Part shown: positions 47,901-59,339 of the stretch, in pieces | Layout: every line of letters starts with the position of its first letter | Numbering within the stretch: the first letter of the stretch is position 1 | Assembly: GCF_029962485.1 (NCBI RefSeq) | Contig: NZ_CP073637.1 | Coordinates: 1,116,001-1,180,000, forward strand | Direction: 5' to 3' | Origin: Burkholderia cepacia | GTDB taxonomy: Bacteria; Pseudomonadota; Gammaproteobacteria; Burkholderiales; Burkholderiaceae | Length of the DNA: 64,000 nucleotides | The notes under the pieces: generated by a model | The model's input: the letters and a program-made list of their open reading frames with translations, nothing else | Database searches by the model: none | Told to the model about the DNA's origin: nothing | Made by a program: the position numbers and the translations under genes

Positions 47901-48500
47901 GTGAGTGAAAAAGAAATCGATCAGGCTCTGGTCGAACGCGTACAGAAGGGCGACAAGGCGGCGTTCGAACTCCTGGTCTCCAAATACCACCGCAAGATCA
48001 TTCGGCTGATCTCGCGCCTCGTGCGGGATCCCGCCGAGGTCGAGGATGTGGCCCAGGACGCGTTCATCAAGGCGTATCGTGCGCTGCCGCAATTTCGCGG
48101 CGAATCGGCGTTCTATACGTGGTTGTACCGAATTGCCGTCAACACGGCGAAGAACTACCTTGCGACGCAAGGCCGCCGGGCGCCGACCTCGACCGAGGCC
48201 GATGCGGAAGAAGCGGAAACTTTCTCCGACGCAGACCAACTAAGGGATATCAACACGCCTGAGTCGATGTTGATGAGCAAGCAGATTGCCGAAACGGTCA
48301 ACGCTGCAATGGCTCTGCTGCCCGAAGAACTGCGCCAGGCAATCACGCTGCGCGAGATCGAGGGCCTGAGCTACGAAGAGATCGCGGAAATGATGGGCTG
48401 TCCGATCGGGACGGTCCGGTCGCGGATCTTCCGTGCGCGCGAAGCAATCGCTGCCAAATTGCGTCCGCTGCTCGATACGCCCGAAGGCAAGCGCTGGTAA
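47901..48500 (+). CDS. rpoE: RNA polymerase sigma-E (RpoE)
   Basis: The 199-aa extracytoplasmic-stress sigma factor has region 2 (AFELLVSKYHRKIIRLISR, FIKAYRALPQFRGESAFYTWLYRIAVNTAKNYL) and region 4 (LREIEGLSYEEIAEMMGCPIGTVRSRIFRAR). It is followed by rseA, rseB and mucD in the classic order. The start is GTG 47901. Autoregulation is expected in this family. Confidence 0.97.
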   Translation: MSEKEIDQALVERVQKGDKAAFELLVSKYHRKIIRLISRLVRDPAEVEDVAQDAFIKAYRALPQFRGESAFYTWLYRIAVNTAKNYLATQGRRAPTSTEADAEEAETFSDADQLRDINTPESMLMSKQIAETVNAAMALLPEELRQAITLREIEGLSYEEIAEMMGCPIGTVRSRIFRAREAIAAKLRPLLDTPEGKRW

Positions 48501-48586
48501 GCGCCAGGGGCGGAACGACGCGGGTCGGGGTCTAGTTACGGATAGAGTCGTGAAGTCACGACGGGGTGTGCAAGATGGGGAGCATC

Positions 48587-49204
48587 ATGGGGTCGGTCAA
48601 TACGCAATCGCAAGCGTGCTCGCGCGGCGAGCGCCTTTCCGCGCTGGTCGATGGCGAAATGTTCGATGGCCCGGACCACGGGCAGTTTCTGGGTGAGCTC
48701 GACCGCGCGGATCGCGCTGTGTGGGCCCAATACCACCTGATCGGCGATGCGCTGCGCTCGGACGAGCTCGCGCTGTCGCCCGCGCTGAGCGTTGCGTTCA
48801 CCGCGCGCATGTCAGCTGCGCTCGAGAGCGAGCCGCACCTGCTCGCGCCGGCGGCCGCGCCGGTCGCGCGCAAGCTGCTGTCGCTGCGCCGGCGAGTCGT
48901 GCCCGCGTTCGCGGTTGCGGCCGCGGCGGCCACGCTGACGTGGATCGTCGTCCCGCAGATGCAGACGGCCGGTGCCCCGGGCGCCGTCCAGGTCGCGTCG
49001 GCCGGTGCGCAGCAAGGCGGTAATATGCAGCGCGTGACGGTTGCACAGGCATCGGCCCAGCCGGGCCTGCAGGACGTCAACATCATTCGCGACGCGAGCC
49101 TCGACCAATATCTTGAAGCGCACCAGCAATTCGCGCAGCAGCCCGTCGTCACGGGTTCGATGCCGCTGATTCGCGCAGCCGTGACCACCACGCCAGGCCA
49201 ATAA
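48587..49204 (+). CDS. rseA: anti-sigma-E factor RseA
   Basis: The 205-aa protein has a cytoplasmic N-terminal domain (ERLSALVDGEMFDGPDHGQFLGELDRADRAVWAQYHLIGDAL), one transmembrane helix (VVPAFAVAAAAATLTWIVVP, about residues 105-124) and a periplasmic tail of about 80 residues. This is the layout of RseA/MucA. The start may be ATG 48587 (GGGGAG upstream), ATG 48575 or GTG 48566. Confidence 0.92.
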   Translation: MGSVNTQSQACSRGERLSALVDGEMFDGPDHGQFLGELDRADRAVWAQYHLIGDALRSDELALSPALSVAFTARMSAALESEPHLLAPAAAPVARKLLSLRRRVVPAFAVAAAAATLTWIVVPQMQTAGAPGAVQVASAGAQQGGNMQRVTVAQASAQPGLQDVNIIRDASLDQYLEAHQQFAQQPVVTGSMPLIRAAVTTTPGQ

Positions 49205-49209
49205 ACCCG

Positions 49210-50262
49210 ATGCGGACATTGCAGTTGAATCACGCCATCTCCGGATGGAAGCGGCTGCCGGCTCTCCTGCTTTGCGCAGCCGCCCTGTTGTCCGTTCAAT
49301 CCCTTCCTGCCAGCGCCCAGCAACCGGACGATCCCGTCGCGACCCGCAAGGGCGCCGCGGACTGGCTCGACCGCGTCCAGCAGGCGGCGCAGCAGCAGAG
49401 CTACGAAGGCACGTTCGTCTATCAGCGCGGCGGGTATGTCCAGTCGTCGCGCATTGCGCACGTCGCGTCCCGCGACGGCGAGTTCGAGCGGATCGAGACG
49501 CTCGACGGCAAGCCCCGCAAGCTGCTGCGACATAACGACGAGCTGTACACGTTCGTTCCCGAGCGCAAGCTGTGCGTGGTCGAGCGCCGTCAGACGCGCG
49601 ACTCGTTCCCCGCGCTGCTCGGCGCGAGCGGCGAGCACGTGATGTCCGTCTACGACGCGAAGTCGCTCGGCAAGGACCGCGTGGCCGGGATCGACGCGCA
49701 GGTCGTCGAGCTCGTGCCGAAGGATGCATACCGCTTCACGTACAAGCTGTGGGCCGACGCGCGCACGGGGCTGCTGCTGCGTTCGCAGACGCTCGATGCG
49801 AACGATCACGTGCTCGAACAGATTGCGTTCTCCCAGTTGCAGACGGGCGGCGCGAGCGGCGACAAGGCCGCGATCGCGGCGGGCATGCGCAACCTGAGTG
49901 GCTGGACGGTCGTGCGCCCGCCGGTCGCGACGGTCGACATGGAAGCGCAGGGCTGGCAGCTCGCACCGAGCGTCGCCGGCTTCCAGAAGATTCGTGAAGT
50001 GCGCCGGCCGATGGCCGCGCGCGACGCGGGTGAGCCGCCGATTCCGGTCGATCAGGCCGTCTTCACCGACGGTCTCGCGACGATCTCGGTGTTCATCGAG
50101 CCGGCCGAGAAGAATACGCGCAAGGAAGGCGCGGGCAGCACCGGTGCAACGAACGTTCTCGTGAAGCGCCGCGGCGACTACTGGATCACCGTGCTCGGCG
50201 AAGTGCCGCCGGCTACGTTGCAGCAGTTCGCGTCTGCCATAGAATACAAGGCTTCCAAGTAA
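49210..50262 (+). CDS. rseB: sigma-E regulatory protein RseB/MucB
   Basis: The 350-aa periplasmic protein has a signal peptide (cleavage after SAQ near residue 37) and the MucB/RseB two-domain fold (SYEGTFVYQRGGYVQSSRIAH, then GKPRKLLRHNDELYTFVPERKL). It binds RseA and senses lipid or LPS signals. The start ATG 49210 is 5 bases after the rseA stop, as in an operon. Confidence 0.93.
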   Translation: MRTLQLNHAISGWKRLPALLLCAAALLSVQSLPASAQQPDDPVATRKGAADWLDRVQQAAQQQSYEGTFVYQRGGYVQSSRIAHVASRDGEFERIETLDGKPRKLLRHNDELYTFVPERKLCVVERRQTRDSFPALLGASGEHVMSVYDAKSLGKDRVAGIDAQVVELVPKDAYRFTYKLWADARTGLLLRSQTLDANDHVLEQIAFSQLQTGGASGDKAAIAAGMRNLSGWTVVRPPVATVDMEAQGWQLAPSVAGFQKIREVRRPMAARDAGEPPIPVDQAVFTDGLATISVFIEPAEKNTRKEGAGSTGATNVLVKRRGDYWITVLGEVPPATLQQFASAIEYKASK

Positions 50263-50278
50263 CGCTACGGCTTCCGAC

Positions 50279-51784
50279 ATGATGAAACTCACGCTGCGCA
50301 AATGGCTCGCGGCGGCGGCGCTGTCTGCCTGCCTGCCGCTCGTGCCGCATACCGCGTTCGCGGTGACGGCTCCCGCGGCCAGCCTGCCCGACTTCGCCGA
50401 TCTCGTCGAAAAGGTCGGGCCGGCCGTCGTGAACATCCGGACCACCGCCAACGTGCCGACGAACAGCGGCCCGCGCGGGATGCTCCCGCCGGGCTTCGAC
50501 AACGGCGACATGTCGGAATTCTTCCGGCGCTTCTTCGGCATTCCACTGCCGCAGGCGCCCGGTAACGGTAACGGCGGCGGCAACGGCAGCAACCCGAAGA
50601 ACGCGCCGGCGCCGGACAATCCGCCCGACACCGAGCAGAACCGTGGCGTGGGTTCGGGCTTCATCGTGTCGGCCGACGGTTACGTGATGACCAATGCGCA
50701 CGTCGTCGACGATGCGGACACCATCTACGTGACGCTGACCGACAAGCGTGAATTCAAGGCGAAGCTGATTGGCGTCGACGATCGCACGGACGTCGCGGTC
50801 GTGAAGATCCAGGCGTCGAACCTGCCGGTCGTCGCGATCGGCGATTCGAACAAGGTGCGCGTCGGCGAGTGGGTCGTCGCGATCGGTTCGCCGTTCGGCC
50901 TCGACAACACGGTCACGGCCGGCATCGTCAGCTCGAAGAGCCGCAACACGGGCGACTACCTGCCGTTCATCCAGACCGACGTCGCCGTGAACCCCGGCAA
51001 CTCGGGCGGCCCGCTGATCAACATGCAGGGCGAGGTGATCGGCATCAACTCGCAGATCTACAGCCGGACCGGCGGCTTCATGGGCATCTCGTTCGCGATT
51101 CCGATCGACGAGGCGATGCGCGTGGCCGACCAGCTGAAGGCGACCGGCAAGGTCACGCGTGGCCGGATCGCGGTCGCGATCGGCGAGGTGACGAAGGACG
51201 TGGCCGACTCGATCGGGCTGCCGAAGGCCGAAGGCGCGCTCGTCAGCAGCGTCGAGCCGGGTGGCCCGGCCGACAAGGCGGGCATCCAGCCGGGCGACAT
51301 TATCCTGAAGTTCAACGGCCGTTCGGTCGATACGGCGTCGGATCTGCCGCGCATGGTCGGCGACACGAAGCCCGGCGCGAAGGCGACGGTCAGCGTGTGG
51401 CGCAAGGGTCAGGCACGCGATCTGCCGATCACGATCGCGGAGACGCCGGCCGAGTCGACGGCGAAGGCCGAGCAGCGCAAGAACGCGCCGCAGAAGCCGC
51501 GCCAGACCAATTCGCTCGGCCTGACGGTCAGCGACCTGACGGCCGACCAGATGAAGACGCTGAAGCTGAAGAACGGCGTGCAGATTGACGGCGTCGACGG
51601 TCCGGCCGCCCGTGCGGGCCTGCAGCGCGGCGACATCGTGCTGCGTGTCGGCGACACCGACATCACGAACGCGAAGCAGTTCGCCGACGTGACGGCGCAG
51701 CTCGATCCGCAGAAGGCGGTCGCGGTGCTCGTGCGGCGTGGCGACAACACGCAGTTCGTGCCCGTGCGGCCACGCCAGAAGTAA
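50279..51784 (+). CDS. mucD: Do family periplasmic serine protease (MucD/DegP)
   Basis: The 501-aa protease has a signal peptide, the trypsin-like domain with His in TNAHVVDDAD, Asp in DDRTDVAVVKI and Ser in NPGNSGGPLINMQGEV, and two PDZ domains. A flexible Gly/Asn loop (APGNGNGGGNGSNP) sits before the His domain. It degrades misfolded envelope proteins and belongs to the rpoE operon. The start is ATG 50279; ATG 50282 is possible. Confidence 0.96.
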   Translation: MMKLTLRKWLAAAALSACLPLVPHTAFAVTAPAASLPDFADLVEKVGPAVVNIRTTANVPTNSGPRGMLPPGFDNGDMSEFFRRFFGIPLPQAPGNGNGGGNGSNPKNAPAPDNPPDTEQNRGVGSGFIVSADGYVMTNAHVVDDADTIYVTLTDKREFKAKLIGVDDRTDVAVVKIQASNLPVVAIGDSNKVRVGEWVVAIGSPFGLDNTVTAGIVSSKSRNTGDYLPFIQTDVAVNPGNSGGPLINMQGEVIGINSQIYSRTGGFMGISFAIPIDEAMRVADQLKATGKVTRGRIAVAIGEVTKDVADSIGLPKAEGALVSSVEPGGPADKAGIQPGDIILKFNGRSVDTASDLPRMVGDTKPGAKATVSVWRKGQARDLPITIAETPAESTAKAEQRKNAPQKPRQTNSLGLTVSDLTADQMKTLKLKNGVQIDGVDGPAARAGLQRGDIVLRVGDTDITNAKQFADVTAQLDPQKAVAVLVRRGDNTQFVPVRPRQK

Positions 51785-51791
51785 CGCACCG

Positions 51792-52028
51792 ATGTTCACG
51801 CTCTACGGCCGCGGCTGGTGTCACCTGTGCGACGACATGCGCGACGCACTGGCGCCGGTGGCGGCCGAATTCGGCGTCGCGGTCGATTACGTCGACATCG
51901 ATACCGATGCGGCGCTGGTTGCCCGTTACGACGAGGACGTGCCCGTGCTGCTGCTGGACGGCGCGGAAGTGTGCCGCCACCGGTTCGACGACACGCGGGT
52001 GCGCGACGCGCTGGCGGCCCGGTGCTGA
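51792..52028 (+). CDS. glutaredoxin family protein (DUF836-like)
   Basis: The 78-aa protein has the CxxC redox motif in YGRGWCHLCDDMRDAL (residues 10-13) and a thioredoxin fold ending VPVLLLDGAEVCRHRFDD. It starts 7 bases after mucD and is probably transcribed with it. The role in thiol metabolism is inferred from the family. Confidence 0.88.
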   Translation: MFTLYGRGWCHLCDDMRDALAPVAAEFGVAVDYVDIDTDAALVARYDEDVPVLLLDGAEVCRHRFDDTRVRDALAARC

Positions 52029-52215
52029 GCCCGGCCTGCAGCCGGCTGGCGTCGCTTCGTGCGGGGCTCGGCCCGGTGGGCGCCTCCGGCGGGCCGCCGT
52101 CCGAAATCCCGCCCGTCGTAAGCCTTTTCGGCTAAAATAGGCTGTTTTTTCACCGACTTACACAAGGCGTGCTCCGCAGTCGTCGAGCGCGCCTTTTTCG
52201 CTTGATCGGCACTGA

Positions 52216-54009
<1,794 letters not shown>

Positions 54010-54025
54010 CAGGACTGTTCCTTTT

Positions 54026-54919
54026 ATGAATTTTGCGCTGATTCTTTTTGTGCTCGTCGTCGTGACGGGCGTAGCGTGGGTGCTGGACAAGCTGGTGTTC
54101 CTGCCGCGGCGACGCAAAGCGGCCGACTCGGCGATCGAGGAGTTCGATCGCCAGCAGTCGCGTATCGACAAGCGTTTCGCGGACGAAAACGCTGTGCAGA
54201 CGCGTTCGAAGCTGCGTGACGAGAAGCTGCGCCAGCCGTGGTGGCTCGAGTACACCGCAAGCTTCTTCCCGGTGATCCTGGCCGTGTTCGTCGTACGTTC
54301 GTTCGTCGTCGAGCCGTTCAAGATTCCGTCGGGCTCGATGGTGCCGACGCTGCTCGTCGGCGACTTCATCCTCGTCAACAAGTTCGAATACGGGCTGCGC
54401 CTGCCGGTCACGAACACGAAGATCACGCAGGGCAGCCCGCTGTCGCGCGGCGACGTCGTCGTGTTCCGTTATCCGAAGGACGAGTCGGTCGACTACATCA
54501 AGCGTGTGATCGGCCTGCCGGGCGATACGGTTGCGTATCAGGACAAGCAGCTCACGATCAACGGCCAGCCGGTGCCTGAAACGCCGCTGCCCGATTTCTT
54601 CGACGACGAGCGTCAGAACTACGCGAAGCAGTTCGAAGAAACGATCGGCAACAAGAAGAACGCGATCCTCAACAACCCGGCCGTGCCGCCGTTCGTGATG
54701 GGCGCTTACGACTATCCGTATCGCGACAACTGCACGTACAACAGCCGCGGTGTGATCTGCAAGGTGCCGCCCGGTCACTACTTCATGATGGGCGACAACC
54801 GCGACAACAGTGCGGACAGCCGCTACTGGGGTTTCGTGCCGGACCAGAACATCGTCGGCCGCGCGTTCTTCATCTGGATGAACTTCAGCGACCTGAAGCG
54901 CATCGGTTCCTTCAACTGA
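54026..54919 (+). CDS. lepB: signal peptidase I
   Basis: The 297-aa membrane protease has an N-terminal helix (NFALILFVLVVVTGVAWVLD), a second helix (ASFFPVILAVFVVRSFVVEPF) and the catalytic Ser in FKIPSGSMVPTL and Lys in DYIKRVIGLPGD. The box E motif GDNRDNSADSRYWGFV is complete. It starts 16 bases after lepA. The rnc gene follows after 153 bases with a strong hairpin. Confidence 0.96.
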   Translation: MNFALILFVLVVVTGVAWVLDKLVFLPRRRKAADSAIEEFDRQQSRIDKRFADENAVQTRSKLRDEKLRQPWWLEYTASFFPVILAVFVVRSFVVEPFKIPSGSMVPTLLVGDFILVNKFEYGLRLPVTNTKITQGSPLSRGDVVVFRYPKDESVDYIKRVIGLPGDTVAYQDKQLTINGQPVPETPLPDFFDDERQNYAKQFEETIGNKKNAILNNPAVPPFVMGAYDYPYRDNCTYNSRGVICKVPPGHYFMMGDNRDNSADSRYWGFVPDQNIVGRAFFIWMNFSDLKRIGSFN

Positions 54920-54937
54920 TCGCAGTCGACTCGCACG

Positions 54938-54970
54938 CAATACGTGACGCACGGGCCGCGTCACGTATTG
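54938..54970 (+). promoter_or_regulatory. 13-bp perfect inverted repeat between lepB and rnc
   Basis: Arms CAATACGTGACGC and GCGTCACGTATTG (13 bp each, perfect) flank a 7-base loop, 18 bases after lepB and about 100 before rnc. No T-tract follows, so it may not be a plain terminator. In E. coli RNase III cleaves a stem in the rnc leader to limit its own mRNA; a similar role is inferred here. Confidence 0.6.
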
Positions 54971-55072
54971 TCGAACTACTTTAAGAACCGGCGGTAACAC
55001 CGCCTCGTCACGCCTTTTCGTGTCCGGCCGAGCCGTTTCGGCCCGACCGGCGCCCGCGTTATACTCCTGCAC

Positions 55073-56293
55073 ATGCCCCTATCCCAGTTGGAAAGCCGGC
55101 TGCGCTACGAATTTCGCAATGCGGAATTGTTGCGCCAGGCTTTGACCCATCGCAGTCACAGTGCCACGCACAACGAACGGCTCGAGTTTCTCGGCGACTC
55201 CGTTCTGAATTGCGCGGTGGCCGCCCTTTTGTTCCAGCGTTTCAGCAAGCTGGACGAAGGCGATCTGTCGCGCGTACGCGCCAACCTCGTCAAACAGCAG
55301 TCGCTGTACGAAATTGCTCAGGCCCTGAATATCTCGGACGGCTTGCGGCTGGGCGAGGGCGAGTTGCGCAGCGGCGGGTTCCGTCGCCCGTCGATCCTCG
55401 CGGACGCGTTCGAAGCCATCATCGGGGCCGTGTTCCTCGATGGCGGCTTCGAAGCCGCCCAAGGGGTCATCAAGCGCCTCTACATCCCGATTCTCGACCA
55501 CATCGATCCGCGCACGCTCGGCAAGGACGCGAAGACGCTGCTGCAGGAATACCTGCAGGGGCACAAGATCGCGCTGCCGACCTACACGGTCGTCGCGACG
55601 CATGGTGCGGCGCACAATCAGCAGTTCGAGGTCGAATGCACGGTGCCGAAGCTTGACGTGAAGGTATCGGGCTCCGGCGCGAGCCGGCGCGCGGCCGAGC
55701 AGGCCGCCGCGAAGAAGGCGCTCGACGAAGTGATGGCGGCCGCGCCGATGCTGGCCACGAAGCCGAAGCGCTCGAAAAACGCGCGCGGGTCGAAGCATGT
55801 CGAACCCGAAATCGTGCCGGGCGTGAAGGGCGTGCAGGAAGCGCTCGACCTGCGCTCGCCGGAACGGAAGGAACGTGCGGCTGCACGCGAGGCGCGGGCG
55901 GCGGCCGCCGGCGCGGTGCCCGCGGCAACCGCCGCGGCCGGCGCCGAGCCGGCCGTCGCACCGATGGCCGCGATCCGCGCGGCGCATGTAGAGACGGCGG
56001 CCGACAAGGGCGAACGGGCGGCGAAGCCGGCGACCGACAAGGTGGCCGATAAACCCGCCGACCGGCCCGACAAGCCCGCGGACAAGCCCGCGGACGCCAC
56101 GCCGCGCGCAGCCGATCCGGCTGCCTCGGCTGCTTCGGCCGCTTCGCCCGCCGACAAGCCGTCCACCGGATCCGACCCCGCGGCGCGCCCGGCCGCGCGC
56201 GCACGCGATGCCGCGGCACCGGATGCCGAGACGCCGCCGGGCGGCGCGAGCCTCGCTGCCGCGCAGGCGCGCGTGGCCGATGCCGACCACTGA
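55073..56293 (+). CDS. rnc: ribonuclease III with long alanine/proline-rich tail
   Basis: The 406-aa enzyme cuts double-stranded RNA (rRNA processing, mRNA control). The catalytic domain has [13 protein letters not shown] (signature), the metal-binding Glu/Asp further on, and a dsRNA-binding domain (about residues 155-225, [20 protein letters not shown]). The last 180 residues are a disordered Ala/Pro/Asp-Lys-rich tail with DKPAD-like repeats, absent from the 226-aa E. coli enzyme. The start is ATG 55073. era follows after 60 bases. Confidence 0.95.
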   Translation: MPLSQLESRLRYEFRNAELLRQALTHRSHSATHNERLEFLGDSVLNCAVAALLFQRFSKLDEGDLSRVRANLVKQQSLYEIAQALNISDGLRLGEGELRSGGFRRPSILADAFEAIIGAVFLDGGFEAAQGVIKRLYIPILDHIDPRTLGKDAKTLLQEYLQGHKIALPTYTVVATHGAAHNQQFEVECTVPKLDVKVSGSGASRRAAEQAAAKKALDEVMAAAPMLATKPKRSKNARGSKHVEPEIVPGVKGVQEALDLRSPERKERAAAREARAAAAGAVPAATAAAGAEPAVAPMAAIRAAHVETAADKGERAAKPATDKVADKPADRPDKPADKPADATPRAADPAASAASAASPADKPSTGSDPAARPAARARDAAAPDAETPPGGASLAAAQARVADADH

Positions 56294-56353
56294 ATTGCCC
56301 ATCGATCGCGCCGCGCGCCGCGCGGCCGTTTCCGAACCTGTCTCCCAAACGAT

Positions 56354-57253
56354 ATGAACACTCCCGCTCCTACCGGTTTCCGTTGCGGCATGATCGCGAT
56401 CGTGGGCCGCCCGAACGTCGGCAAGTCGACGTTGATGAACGCACTCGTCGGCCAGAAGATCAGCATCACGTCGCGCAAGGCGCAGACGACCCGCCACCGC
56501 ATCACCGGCATCAACACGTTCGACGACGCGCAATTCGTGTTCGTCGACACGCCGGGTTTCCAGACCCGTCACAGCACCGCGCTGAACCGCTCGCTGAACC
56601 GCGCGGTCACGTCGACGCTGACGTCGGTCGACGTGATCCTGTTCGTGATCGAGGCCGGCCGCTTCGGGCCCGACGACCAGAAGGTGCTCGATCTGATCCC
56701 GCCCGGCATGCCGACGCTGCTGATCACGAACAAGATCGACCGTGTGGCCGACAAGGCCACGCTGTATCCGTTCATGCAGAAAATGAACGCGCTGCGCGAG
56801 TTCGCCGAGCTCGTGCCGCTGTCGGCGCAGCAGCCGGAAGACATCAAGCGCCTGCTCGAGACGATCAAGCCGTACCTGCCGGAAGGCGCGCCGATCTACG
56901 GCGAGGACGAGCTGACCGACCGCAGCTCGCGCTTCCTCGCGGCTGAGATCCTGCGCGAGAAGGTGTTCCGCTGGACCGGCGACGAGCTGCCGTACACGAG
57001 CACCGTCGTGATCGACAAGTTCGAGGAAGAAGGGCGGCTGAAGCGCATCTTCGCGACGATCCTCGTCGAACGCGATTCGCACAAGGCGATGGTGATCGGC
57101 AAGAAGGGCGAGAAGCTCAAGCAGATCAGCACCGAGGCGCGGATGGACATGGAGAAGCTGTTCGACGGCCCCGTGTACCTCGAGACCTTCGTGAAGGTGA
57201 GGAGCGGCTGGGCCGACAACGAGGCCGGACTGCGCGCCTATGGGTACGAATGA
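56354..57253 (+). CDS. era: GTPase Era
   Basis: The 299-aa ribosome assembly GTPase has G1 [15 protein letters not shown]3 DTPGFQTRH and G4 NKIDRV, then a KH RNA-binding domain with [12 protein letters not shown]. It binds 16S rRNA near the 3' end and works with RNase III. The start is ATG 56354. It overlaps recO by 14 bases. Confidence 0.97.
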   Translation: MNTPAPTGFRCGMIAIVGRPNVGKSTLMNALVGQKISITSRKAQTTRHRITGINTFDDAQFVFVDTPGFQTRHSTALNRSLNRAVTSTLTSVDVILFVIEAGRFGPDDQKVLDLIPPGMPTLLITNKIDRVADKATLYPFMQKMNALREFAELVPLSAQQPEDIKRLLETIKPYLPEGAPIYGEDELTDRSSRFLAAEILREKVFRWTGDELPYTSTVVIDKFEEEGRLKRIFATILVERDSHKAMVIGKKGEKLKQISTEARMDMEKLFDGPVYLETFVKVRSGWADNEAGLRAYGYE

Positions 57254-58076
57254 CGCGCTGACGTCGACTGAAGACGCGGTGACGGCCGGCGCGAACGACG
57301 CGCCGCTGCCGGCTCCGCCCGAACCGCCGCGCAAGGCGCGGCGCGCGACGTCTCGCACGTCCGATTTTCGCGTCGCCGAGCAGCCGGCGTTCGTTCTGCA
57401 CAGCTATCCGTATCGCGAAACGAGCCTGATCGTCGACGTGCTGACGCGCGATCACGGCCGGCTCGCGCTCGTCGCGAAAGGCGCCAAGCGCCCGCACTCC
57501 GCGCTGCGCGGCGTGCTGCAGACCTTCCAGCCGCTGCTGCTGTCCTGGTCCGGAAAATCCGAAGTGCGCACGCTGACGGGTGCCGAGTGGGTCGGCGGCA
57601 TGCTGCCGCTCGGCGGCGACGGGTTGTTGTGCGGTTTCTACGCGAACGAACTGCTCGTGAAATTCTGCGCGCGCGAGGATCCCCAGCCGCCGCTGTTCAA
57701 TCATTATGTCCTGACGCTCACGCGCCTCGCGCACGGCGAACCCGCGGTGCAGGTGCTGCGCTCGTTCGAGCGCGTGCTGCTGCGCGAGACCGGCTATGCG
57801 ATGGCGCTGAACCGCACGGTCGCGCGCCGCGCGGTCGAGCCCGATCGCCGCTACGTGTTCGATCCCGAGCGCGGCGTGCGCAATGCGGACGACGACGTGC
57901 CGTCGCACTGGCCGGTCATCACCGGACAGACGTTGCTCGACATGGAGCAGGACGATTACCATCGAGCCCAGACGGTTGCGCAAAGCAAGACGCTGATGCG
58001 CTTCCTGCTGAACACCTATCTCGGCGGTACGCCGCTTGCCACGCGTCAGATCCTGATCGACCTGCAAAACCTATGA
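57240..58076 (+). CDS. recO: DNA repair protein RecO
   Basis: The 278-aa protein of the RecFOR pathway has an N-terminal OB-like fold ([35 protein letters not shown]) and the C-terminal helical domain. About 45 extra residues precede the conserved start, rich in Ala and Pro. The start ATG 57240 overlaps era; the stop overlaps the pdxJ ATG. Confidence 0.92.
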   Translation: MGTNDALTSTEDAVTAGANDAPLPAPPEPPRKARRATSRTSDFRVAEQPAFVLHSYPYRETSLIVDVLTRDHGRLALVAKGAKRPHSALRGVLQTFQPLLLSWSGKSEVRTLTGAEWVGGMLPLGGDGLLCGFYANELLVKFCAREDPQPPLFNHYVLTLTRLAHGEPAVQVLRSFERVLLRETGYAMALNRTVARRAVEPDRRYVFDPERGVRNADDDVPSHWPVITGQTLLDMEQDDYHRAQTVAQSKTLMRFLLNTYLGGTPLATRQILIDLQNL

Positions 58077-58849
58077 GCTTCTTCCTGACAACGCCCACCG
58101 CCATCGACCTCGGCGTGAACATCGACCACGTCGCGACGCTGCGCAATGCGCGCGGCACGACCTATCCCGATCCGATCCGCGCGGCGCTCGCCGCCGAAGA
58201 GGCCGGTGCGGATGCGATCACGCTGCATCTGCGCGAGGATCGCCGCCACATCGTCGACGCCGACGTGCGCAAGCTGCGCCCGTTGCTGAAGACGCGCATG
58301 AACCTCGAATGCGCGGTGACGGCCGAGATGCTCGACATCGCGTGCGAAGTGCGTCCGCACGACGCGTGCCTCGTGCCCGAGAAGCGCGAAGAGCTGACGA
58401 CCGAAGGCGGTCTCGATGTCGCCGGCCACTTCGAGGCCGTGCGCGCGGCGTGCAAGCAGCTGGCCGACGTCGGCGTGCGCGTGTCGCTGTTCATCGACCC
58501 TGACGAGACGCAGATCCGCGCCGCGCATGAAGCCGGTGCGCCGGTGATCGAACTGCACACGGGCCGCTACGCCGAAGCGCACGACGAAGCCGAACAGCAG
58601 CGCGAGTACGAGCGCATCGTCGCGGGCGTGCAGGCCGGTGCGCAGCTTGGCCTGAAGGTCAATGCGGGGCACGGGCTGCATTACACGAACGTGCAGCAGA
58701 TCGCCGCGATCGACGGCATCGTCGAGCTGAACATCGGCCACGCGATCGTCGCGCACGCGATCTTCGCGGGCTGGGACAACGCGGTGCGCGAGATGAAGGC
58801 GATCATGGTCGCCGCCCGTGTCGCCGCGCTGCACGGCGGCGCGCGCTGA
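58073..58849 (+). CDS. pdxJ: pyridoxine 5'-phosphate synthase
   Basis: The 258-aa TIM-barrel enzyme forms pyridoxine phosphate from 1-deoxy-xylulose 5-phosphate and 3-amino-2-oxopropyl phosphate. Motifs: [28 protein letters not shown], and [13 protein letters not shown]. The start ATG 58073 overlaps the recO stop (ATGA). acpS follows after 33 bases. Confidence 0.96.
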   Translation: MSFFLTTPTAIDLGVNIDHVATLRNARGTTYPDPIRAALAAEEAGADAITLHLREDRRHIVDADVRKLRPLLKTRMNLECAVTAEMLDIACEVRPHDACLVPEKREELTTEGGLDVAGHFEAVRAACKQLADVGVRVSLFIDPDETQIRAAHEAGAPVIELHTGRYAEAHDEAEQQREYERIVAGVQAGAQLGLKVNAGHGLHYTNVQQIAAIDGIVELNIGHAIVAHAIFAGWDNAVREMKAIMVAARVAALHGGAR

Positions 58850-58882
58850 AGATGAAATTCCACCGCGTGCGCGCGTACTGAC

Positions 58883-59323
58883 ATGGCGATCTACGGCATC
58901 GGTACCGACATCGCCCAGGTGAGCCGCGTCGCGGCCGTGCTCGAACGCACGGGCGGCCGGTTTGCCGAGAAGGTGCTGGGTCCCGACGAACTGCGCGTGT
59001 TCCATGCGCGCCGCGCCCGCTCCGAGGCGCGCGGCATCGCGTTTCTCGCGACGCGCTTTTCCGCGAAGGAAGCGTTCTCGAAAGCGATCGGGCTCGGCAT
59101 GCACTGGCCGATGACGTGGCGCGCGCTGCAGACGCTCAACCACCCGAGCGGCGAGCCATACGTGGTCGCGTCGGGCGAGCTGGCCGACTGGCTGGCCGCG
59201 CGCGGCATCACGGCGCGTGTGACGGTCAGCGACGAACGCGACTACGCGGTGTCGTTCGTGATCGCGGAGACGGACGCCGCGCCTGCACCTGCACCTGCAC
59301 CTGTTTCCCGAACCTCCTCCTGA
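58883..59323 (+). CDS. acpS: holo-ACP synthase
   Basis: The 146-aa enzyme transfers 4'-phosphopantetheine to AcpP Ser37. It has [13 protein letters not shown] and [17 protein letters not shown] (metal-binding Asp and Glu). The C-terminus ends in PAPAPAPV, encoded by a short hexamer repeat at about 59283-59303, and is longer than usual by about 15 residues. The start is ATG 58883. Confidence 0.95.
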   Translation: MAIYGIGTDIAQVSRVAAVLERTGGRFAEKVLGPDELRVFHARRARSEARGIAFLATRFSAKEAFSKAIGLGMHWPMTWRALQTLNHPSGEPYVVASGELADWLAARGITARVTVSDERDYAVSFVIAETDAAPAPAPAPVSRTSS

Positions 59324-59339
59324 CGGAATTTCCGATTCG

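Noticed and set aside
48556..50664. 702-aa minus frame opposite rseA, rseB and mucD
   Set aside because: No start signal or domain, and the plus strand genes are standard.
52118..52156. Hairpin plus T-run just before lepA as a terminator
   Set aside because: The possible stem AGCCT/AGGCT is only 5 bp with a long loop; it is too weak to call, though a leader or promoter role is possible.
59280..59305. Hexamer repeat in acpS as a phase-variation switch
   Set aside because: Only about three units, and each adds or removes whole codons (Pro-Ala), so the frame would not change.
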